Shown piece after piece: positions 20,886 through 25,311 of a stretch of 25,311 bases of DNA. This stretch comes from Rubrobacteraceae bacterium. Its GTDB lineage: Bacteria; Actinomycetota; Rubrobacteria; Rubrobacterales; Rubrobacteraceae. The stretch lies in the NCBI GenBank assembly GCA_030447045.1, contig JAUJMB010000006.1, forward strand, positions 1-25,311, read 5' to 3'. The notes beneath the pieces were generated by a model. That model was not told the origin of the DNA and made no database searches. It saw nothing but the letters and a program-made list of their open reading frames with translations. How positions within the stretch are numbered: the first letter of the stretch is position 1; the number at the start of each line of letters is the position of its first letter. Both the position numbers and the translations under genes were made by a program.

Positions 20886-21192
20886 GCACGAGCAAAACCA
20901 CACCGCAGGGCCCCCGGCCCGCGCCACGCGGCCCCGCAGCCTGAGCCCTGGGCCACGGTAACCGGCCGCCCCTGGTCGTCCCGCCCGATATGCGCGACGG
21001 CTTCTCCATCCGGGACGACCGGACGCACCACGCCCGTACCCTCGGCGCGACGGCCGTCGCGCGCCGCGCCGCCCCCAGCGTCCCGGACGACCCGAAGGGG
21101 CCACTCGGGCGTCCCCCGGCCGGGGCCCCGTTCGCCGATCCCCGGTGGCCGGGCGAACATCCACCTTCTCAACGCCCGAGAGCCTCCGACTA
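20886..21192. other. Intergenic region without a recognisable gene
   Basis: About 300 bp, very GC-rich. Long frames cross it on both strands, but they lack an RBS and any family motif, and are a by-product of composition. It contains several GGCC/GGGGCC-rich self-complementary stretches (for example around 21118-21132) but no clear terminator. Confidence 0.5.
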
Positions 21193-21233
21193 CCACACTT
21201 GCCCCACGGGGGTGGCCCGTAGGTGAGGTGTGG
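21193..21233. promoter_or_regulatory. Dyad of two G-rich 18-mers before the propeller cluster
   Basis: CCACACTTGCCCCACGGG (21193-21210) and CCCGTAGGTGAGGTGTGG (21216-21233) face each other across GGTGG; 14 of 18 positions are inverse-complementary. The right arm overlaps the start of the second 58-bp block. Each arm matches the single site at 24929-24946 in 16 of 18 positions. It looks like a binding site for a dimer. Confidence 0.6.
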
Positions 21234-21274
21234 GGGCTGTGTGGATGGTCCATGCATGCCCCCGGCGGCAGACT
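21217..21274 (+). promoter_or_regulatory. 58-bp upstream block, copy 2 (before the secreted propeller cluster)
   Basis: Gap-free match to 20022-20079, with core GTGGGGGCTGTGTGGATGG and the end GCGGCAGACT. It ends 33 bp before the ATG at 21308, almost the same distance as copy 1. The middle 13 bp differ completely between copies (here a CATGCATG palindrome), so the flanks are probably conserved for function. Confidence 0.6.
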
Positions 21275-21307
21275 CGGATAGGACAAAGCGAACGAAAGGA
21301 TCACGGT

Positions 21308-22822
21308 ATGGTGAAGGGGACGAGCCCGAGGATGGGGTGGATGGGTAGGACGGCGGCTTGCTGCGTGGTGCTCGCGGCGCTCCTCGCCTCGGGGGCGGTG
21401 CTCGCCGCGGTAGCGGGGCCGGCCGAGGCCGCGTTCGCGGGGGGCAACGGCAAGGTCGCCTTCTACCGCAGCGGCGACGTGTGGACCATGAACACCGACG
21501 GCACCGGCGCCACGAAGCTCACCACCAACTACAACGCCGAGTCCAACCCGGCCGTCTCGCCCGACGGCTCGCGCATAGCCTACGAGTTCCTGCGCGGCAT
21601 CTGGGTGATGAACGCCGACGGGACCGGCGGGAGGATGCTCACCGACGGATCCGTGGCCACCGACGAGGACCCGGCGTGGTCCGCCGACGGCACCAGGATC
21701 GCCTTCTCCAGGAGCGGCGAGGACGTCTGGGTGATGAACGCCGACGGCTCCGGCCCGACGAACCTCACCAACACGCCGGGCACCAGCGACGACGAGGTCG
21801 AGCCCGCGTGGTCCCCGGACGGGACGCGGATCGCCTACACCCGCATCGGGTGCGAGCCCGAGCGGCGCGGGGCCCACTGCGTCTTCGTGATGAACGCCGA
21901 CGGGTCGGGCCAGACGAACCTCACGCCCGAAGGCTCGCTCGCCCAGTGCCCCAACTCCCCCGGCTACTTCTTCAACGGGGCCAGCCGCAACCCCGCCTGG
22001 TCCCCCGACGGCGGGAAGATCGCCTTCGCCGGGCCCGTGATCTGCCCCCACAACATGGGCACCAACATCTGGGTGATGAACGCCGACGGCTCGGCCAAGA
22101 CCTCCCTCAACAACGACAACGGCTCGAGCGACCTCAAGCCGGCCTACTCCCCCGACGGCACGCGCATCGTCTTCGAGAGCAACCGCGACGGCAACGGCAG
22201 CCCGACGGAGCTCTACGCGATGCCCGCAAGCGGCGCCCCCGACGGCTCCGCGATAACGCGCCTGACCACCAACTCGCTCTGGGACTCGGACGCCGACTGG
22301 TCCGTCTCCTCCCCGGCCTGCACCGTCACCGGCAACGGCGCCATCGAAGGCACCCCGGGCAACGACGTGATCTGCGGGGGCCCGAACAGCGACACCATAG
22401 ACGGCCTCGGCGGAAACGACGTCGTCCTCGGGGGCGCGGGCAACGACACGCTCGTCGGCGCGTCCGGCAGGGATACCCTCAACGGCGGGCCCGGCACCGA
22501 CACCGCCTCCTTCGCCGGCTCGGCCGCGCCCGTGGAGGCCTCCCTCGTGACCGGGTTCGCGCTCAGGACCGGAACCCCCGAGGGCGTCGCCCTCGTGGGC
22601 ATCGAGAACGTCACCGGCTCCGACCGTGCCGACACCCTGACCGGATCGGCCGGCGCGAACGCTCTGGTCGGCGGCAGGGGGGCGGACAAGCTCCTCGGCG
22701 GCGCGGGCGGCGACCGGCTGAACTCCAGGGACGGTGCCAGGAACGACACCGTCAACGGCGGGGGCGGCACCGACCGCTGCGTCACCGACCCTAAAGAGAC
22801 CTCGATCAGGGCCTGCGAGTAA
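21308..22822 (+). CDS. Secreted PD40/TolB-like beta-propeller protein with C-terminal RTX-like calcium-binding repeats
   Basis: A 504-aa exported protein. A Sec signal peptide (about residues 1-42: basic start, then CCVVLAALLASGAVLAAVAG, cleavage after AEA) leads to six or so PD40 propeller repeats with the phrase 'W/YSPDGTRIAF...NIWVMNADGSG...LT' (for example PAWSADGTRIAFSRSGEDVW, EPAWSPDGTRIAYTRI). From about residue 345 follow glycine/aspartate nonapeptides of hemolysin (RTX) type: GGNDVVLGGAGNDTLVGASG, RDTLNGGPGTD, GADKLLGGAGGDRLNSRDG. The end has a Cys pair (DRCVTDPKETSIRACE). The start is ATG 21308 with AAAGGA seven bases upstream. It is the first gene of a three-gene propeller cluster and directly follows the shared 58-bp block. 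Calcium binding is inferred; ligands of the propeller are unknown. No transporter is nearby, so export is presumably by Sec. Confidence 0.88.
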   Translation: MVKGTSPRMGWMGRTAACCVVLAALLASGAVLAAVAGPAEAAFAGGNGKVAFYRSGDVWTMNTDGTGATKLTTNYNAESNPAVSPDGSRIAYEFLRGIWVMNADGTGGRMLTDGSVATDEDPAWSADGTRIAFSRSGEDVWVMNADGSGPTNLTNTPGTSDDEVEPAWSPDGTRIAYTRIGCEPERRGAHCVFVMNADGSGQTNLTPEGSLAQCPNSPGYFFNGASRNPAWSPDGGKIAFAGPVICPHNMGTNIWVMNADGSAKTSLNNDNGSSDLKPAYSPDGTRIVFESNRDGNGSPTELYAMPASGAPDGSAITRLTTNSLWDSDADWSVSSPACTVTGNGAIEGTPGNDVICGGPNSDTIDGLGGNDVVLGGAGNDTLVGASGRDTLNGGPGTDTASFAGSAAPVEASLVTGFALRTGTPEGVALVGIENVTGSDRADTLTGSAGANALVGGRGADKLLGGAGGDRLNSRDGARNDTVNGGGGTDRCVTDPKETSIRACE

Positions 22823-22887
22823 GAGACCGACGCGAGAAACGGGACGGGGCCGTCGCGCCCCGTCCCACCGAGAAGGGAGAACGGGTT

Positions 22888-23862
22888 ATGAGGAACAGAG
22901 GACCCAAGGGAACGAAGAGGGTGGCGACGACGCTCCTGGCGGCGCTCTTGGCGGCGCTGCTGCTGGCGCCGGTGGCGACGGCGCAGACGGCGGGGACCAA
23001 CTCCTTCCCGGGCACGCCCGGCGCCATAGCATTCGTCAGCAACCGGGACGACTTTAGCGCCAACGCCATCTACCGCATGAACGCCGACGGCTTCGGACAG
23101 ACGCGCCTCACCGACCTGCCGGGACGGAACCTGCAGCCCGCCTGGTCGTCGGACGGCGCCGAGATCACCTACGTAAACGCCCAGGATGGGGACTACGAGG
23201 TCTACAAGATGCGCGCCGACGGGGGGAGCGAGGTCCCGCTCACGGTCGACTCGGCCCTGGACTTCGCCCCGGCGTGGGGGCGCGGCGCCAAGATCGTCTT
23301 CAGCAGCACCCGGTCACACCCCAGCGGCGACATCTTCCTCATGACCCTGGGCGCCGCCGGCGAGCCCGTCGAGGTAAAGAAGCTGACCACCTACACGGGC
23401 CAGGATGGCGACCCCGCGGTCTCCCCGGACGGCAAGAGGCTCGCGTTCTCAAGCTACCGGGATGGCGACTACGACATCTACCTCATGAAGCTCGCCCCCG
23501 AGGGGCCGAACAACAGGCCCGTCAAGATCACCAACAGCGTGAAGGACGAAGGCGGTGTCGAGTGGTCCCCCGATGGCAGGCAGCTCGCCTTCCACGGCGG
23601 AACGGCCAACGACTTCGGCGAGATCTTCAGGATAAAGGCGGCGCCCGAGAGCCGCGACAACCGGCGCGTCAACCTCTCCAAGAACCCCAGCACCGACTAC
23701 AACCCCACCTGGTCCCCCGACGGCAAGAAGATCGCCTTCCAGAGCCAGCGCACGGGGAACTTCGAGATCTTCCGGATAAGGGCGACCGACGGCGCCAACC
23801 CGACGAACCTGACGAACAACCCCTCCCAAGACGAGCAGCCCTCCTGGCAGCCGCTCCCTTAA
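22888..23862 (+). CDS. Secreted PD40/TolB-like beta-propeller protein (copy A of a tandem pair)
   Basis: A 324-aa exported protein. The signal peptide (MRNRGPKGTKRVATTLLAAL, then LAALLLAPVATA, with an A-x-A site) is followed by about six PD40 repeats, for example PAWSSDGAEITYVNAQDGDY, VSPDGKRLAFSSYRDGDYDI and TWSPDGKKIAFQSQRTGNFE. The protein ends directly with the last repeat (SWQPLP) and has no RTX tail. It is clearly a paralogue of the next gene: the DGDYDIYLMK, APEGP and RATDGANPTNLTN phrases recur at the same places. The start ATG 22888 has AAGGGAG upstream. The gap to the upstream propeller is 65 bp with no promoter-like box, so an operon is likely. It resembles the propeller half of TolB, but a Tol-Pal system is not expected in this kind of cell. 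Confidence 0.88.
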   Translation: MRNRGPKGTKRVATTLLAALLAALLLAPVATAQTAGTNSFPGTPGAIAFVSNRDDFSANAIYRMNADGFGQTRLTDLPGRNLQPAWSSDGAEITYVNAQDGDYEVYKMRADGGSEVPLTVDSALDFAPAWGRGAKIVFSSTRSHPSGDIFLMTLGAAGEPVEVKKLTTYTGQDGDPAVSPDGKRLAFSSYRDGDYDIYLMKLAPEGPNNRPVKITNSVKDEGGVEWSPDGRQLAFHGGTANDFGEIFRIKAAPESRDNRRVNLSKNPSTDYNPTWSPDGKKIAFQSQRTGNFEIFRIRATDGANPTNLTNNPSQDEQPSWQPLP

Positions 23863-23933
23863 CGGACGGGCGCCCTGTAAGACAAACGGGGGCGAGGTTT
23901 CGGGTTCCCGCCCCCACCAAGAGAGGTGCAGAT

Positions 23934-24902
23934 ATGACCAAGAGCACTTATCGAAAGTGGACGGCGGCCCTGGCCGCAGCGCTCGGCGCGGCGGCCATGA
24001 CGCTGACGGTGGCGGAGGGGCCTGCGTGGGCGGCCTTCCCCGGGTCCGCCGGGGACATAGCGTTCGTTACCACGCGGGACGGGGGGAGTGAGATCTACAG
24101 GATGAGCGGGGACGGCGTGCGACAGACCCGGCTCACCGAGACCCCCGGCTTCAACCAGGACCCGGCGTGGTCGGCTGACGGCGAGAGGATCGTCTTCGGC
24201 AACCGCAACTGGGACGACGTCTTCGGGATGGAGGCCGACGGCTCCGACGAGCGGAACCTCACGAACGCCGATAGGCTCGACTTCGCCGCCTCCTACCACC
24301 CCTCGGGTGAGAGGGTGGTCTTCTCCAGCTACCGCGGCGAGGGGTTCCAGCAGGACGTCTACACCATGACGCTCAGCGCCAACGGGCAGGTCACCGGCCT
24401 GACGCGCATCACCACGAACGAGACCGCCGACGACCAATCGCCGATGGTCTCCCCCGACGGCAAGCGGATGGCCTTTGCCAGCGACCGCGACGGCGACTTC
24501 GACATCTACTTGATGAAGGCCGCACCCGAGGGACCGAGGAACGTCCCCGTCAAGCTCACCAGGAACGCCGTCAACGACGTGGCCCCCGATTGGTCCCCCG
24601 ACGGCACCAGGCTGGTCTTCGAGAGGGGCCAACCCCTCTCTCACGAGGTCATAACGATCAAGGCCGCGCCCGAGGGCAAGACGAACCGCGCCGTCAACCT
24701 CTCCAAGAGCCCCGCGGACGACGGGCGCCCGGCCTGGTCGCCGGACGGCAAGAAGATAGCCTTCCAGAGCAACCGGGCCGCCCCCGACGGCACGACCGAC
24801 TACGACGTGTGGAGGGTGCGGGCCACCGACGGGGCCAACCCGAAAAACCTCACCAACGCCCCCGGCAACGACACCGACCCCGCCTGGCAACCGCTGCCGT
24901 AG
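23934..24902 (+). CDS. Secreted PD40/TolB-like beta-propeller protein (copy B of a tandem pair)
   Basis: A 322-aa exported protein. The signal peptide (MTKSTYRKWTAALAAALGAA, cleavage near AWA-AFPG) is followed by the same series of repeats as copy A: PAWSADGERIVFGNRNWDDV, VSPDGKRMAFASDRDGDFDI, DWSPDGTRLVFERG and AWSPDGKKIAFQSNR, ending TDPAWQPLP. The near-identical ending and matching APEGP / RATDGANP phrases show a tandem duplication after which both copies diverged. The start ATG 23934 has GAGAGGTG upstream. It is the last gene of the cluster; the G-rich site at 24929-24946 follows 27 bp later. Function unknown: extracellular ligand or envelope binding is the usual guess for such propellers. 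Confidence 0.87.
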   Translation: MTKSTYRKWTAALAAALGAAAMTLTVAEGPAWAAFPGSAGDIAFVTTRDGGSEIYRMSGDGVRQTRLTETPGFNQDPAWSADGERIVFGNRNWDDVFGMEADGSDERNLTNADRLDFAASYHPSGERVVFSSYRGEGFQQDVYTMTLSANGQVTGLTRITTNETADDQSPMVSPDGKRMAFASDRDGDFDIYLMKAAPEGPRNVPVKLTRNAVNDVAPDWSPDGTRLVFERGQPLSHEVITIKAAPEGKTNRAVNLSKSPADDGRPAWSPDGKKIAFQSNRAAPDGTTDYDVWRVRATDGANPKNLTNAPGNDTDPAWQPLP

Positions 24903-24928
24903 CCGCGGCGCCCGACGCTACCTGATCC

Positions 24929-24946
24929 CCACACCTCCCCCACGGG
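24929..24946 (-). promoter_or_regulatory. Single G-rich 18-mer site after the propeller cluster
   Basis: On the minus strand it reads CCCGTGGGGGAGGTGTGG, matching each arm of the dyad at 21193-21233 in 16 of 18 positions. It lies between two convergent genes, so it is not a promoter for either. With the right arm of the upstream dyad it forms inverted repeats bracketing the whole propeller cluster. Confidence 0.5.
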
Positions 24947-24996
24947 CCCCGGTCCCCTAACAGGTCCCCCGGCGGGCCGGCCGCGGCCGATGCTGT

Positions 24997-25311
24997 CTAG
25001 CGCGGGGCCATCCTTATGGCCCCGTCCAGGCGGATGACCTCGCCGTTGATCAGGTCGTTCTCGACGATGTGCCGGACGAGCGCGGCGTACTCCTCCGGCC
25101 TGCCGAGCCGGGAGGGGAACGGGACCTGGGCACCGAGGGACTCCCTGGCCTCTTCCGGCAGGCTTGCCATCATCGGGGTGTCGAAGAGGCCAGGGGCGAT
25201 GGTGGCCACCCGGACGCCCGACCGGGCGAACTCGCGGGCTAAAGGCAACGTCATGAAGACCACGCCGCCCTTGGACGCGGCGTAGGCGGCCTGCCCGATC
25301 TGGCCGTCGAA
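24997..25311 (-). CDS. SDR family 3-hydroxyacyl-CoA dehydrogenase (HSD10-like), C-terminal part
   Basis: The gene continues beyond the right edge; 104 codons are visible, read from the edge as [20 protein letters not shown]. The catalytic Tyr-x-x-x-Lys of short-chain dehydrogenases is seen in AYAASKGG. The remainder ([55 protein letters not shown]) is strikingly like human HSD17B10, the type-II 3-hydroxyacyl-CoA dehydrogenase, from memory. The likely reaction is NAD-dependent oxidation of short/branched 3-hydroxyacyl-CoA. The internal ATG at 25261-25263 is not the real start because the active site lies before it. It is convergent with the propeller cluster, 94 bp away. Confidence 0.9.
   Translation of the reverse strand, partial: FDGQIGQAAYAASKGGVVFMTLPLAREFARSGVRVATIAPGLFDTPMMASLPEEARESLGAQVPFPSRLGRPEEYAALVRHIVENDLINGEVIRLDGAIRMAPR

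Noticed and set aside
20990..21226. A 78-codon plus-strand frame in the cupin-propeller gap
   Set aside because: It runs into the regulatory dyad, has no RBS, and ends in low-complexity sequence.
24929..24975. Terminator between the propeller cluster and the SDR gene
   Set aside because: The region is C/G-rich but I could not draw a good stem followed by a T-tract; the match to the dispersed G-rich site explains the sequence better.
1..25311. tRNA, rRNA, riboswitch or CRISPR array
   Set aside because: I saw no tRNA cloverleaf with a T-loop/CCA layout, no rRNA-like sequence, no known riboswitch core and no regularly spaced identical repeats; the period-7 arrays are tandem and degenerate.

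Overview
The window looks like chromosomal DNA of a high-GC actinobacterium, most likely a Rubrobacter-type lineage. This is inferred from the roughly 70% GC look, the GTG/TTG starts, the -10-like hexamers that sit almost on top of start codons, and the families present (standalone B12-binding domain, DUF427, DUF2867, NudC, actinobacterial 'phosphatase'-like protein). Taxonomy is inference; no rRNA or marker gene is present.

Layout. 1-4.1 kb, plus strand: the C-terminal end of a FAD/Fe-S oxidoreductase, a membrane-anchored GH31 glycosidase resembling sulfoquinovosidase YihQ, NADH pyrophosphatase NudC and a Rid-family protein. A convergent FUSC/aromatic-acid-exporter gene follows (4.3-5.4 kb, minus). 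5.4-6.8 kb is a gene-poor, lower-GC scar: one possible 70-aa minus-strand gene, a strong promoter/RBS leading to a 5-codon ORF, and a 38-codon stump of an NmrA-like oxidoreductase divergent from an intact tetR. 7.5-16.1 kb, plus strand, is a dense metabolic run: DUF427, pdxH, FAH-family hydrolase, D-lactate-dehydrogenase-type flavoprotein, a 4-TM protein overlapping a large Vps62-like membrane protein, a 66-aa membrane protein, a B12-binding protein, enoyl-CoA hydratase, a hot-dog thioesterase lacking a canonical start codon, and a 'phosphatase'-like protein.

16.1-17.4 kb is another scar: a textbook ECF41-type promoter without an intact target immediately behind it, a frameshifted DUF2867 gene under a promoter with a large dyad, and the 3' end of an insertion sequence. 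17.4-24.9 kb is the most interesting part: an XRE-NTPase-TPR (STAND-type) regulator on the minus strand, then a 60-aa protein plus cupin operon, then three secreted beta-propeller (PD40/TolB-like) genes, the first with a C-terminal RTX-like tail and the other two a tandem duplication. The 60-aa/cupin operon and the propeller cluster share a 58-bp upstream block at almost the same distance from the start codon. Related G-rich sites (CCGTGGGGGAGGTGTGG-like) also occur as a dyad before the propellers and as a single copy after them, and an 11-bp core lies at the predicted regulator promoter. A regulon built around this STAND-type regulator is the best candidate here for an undescribed system; it is an inference from shared DNA, not proof. 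The window ends in a minus-strand SDR dehydrogenase of the HSD10/3-hydroxyacyl-CoA type.

Together the intact genes suggest acyl-CoA/organic-acid oxidation (FAH, LDHD-type, ECH, thioesterase, B12 domain, HSD10-like SDR), cofactor upkeep (PdxH, NudC) and an exported-protein module. Three degenerate period-7 repeat arrays lie at gene ends or in an upstream region. All coordinates and alignments were made by eye; family comparisons are from memory.
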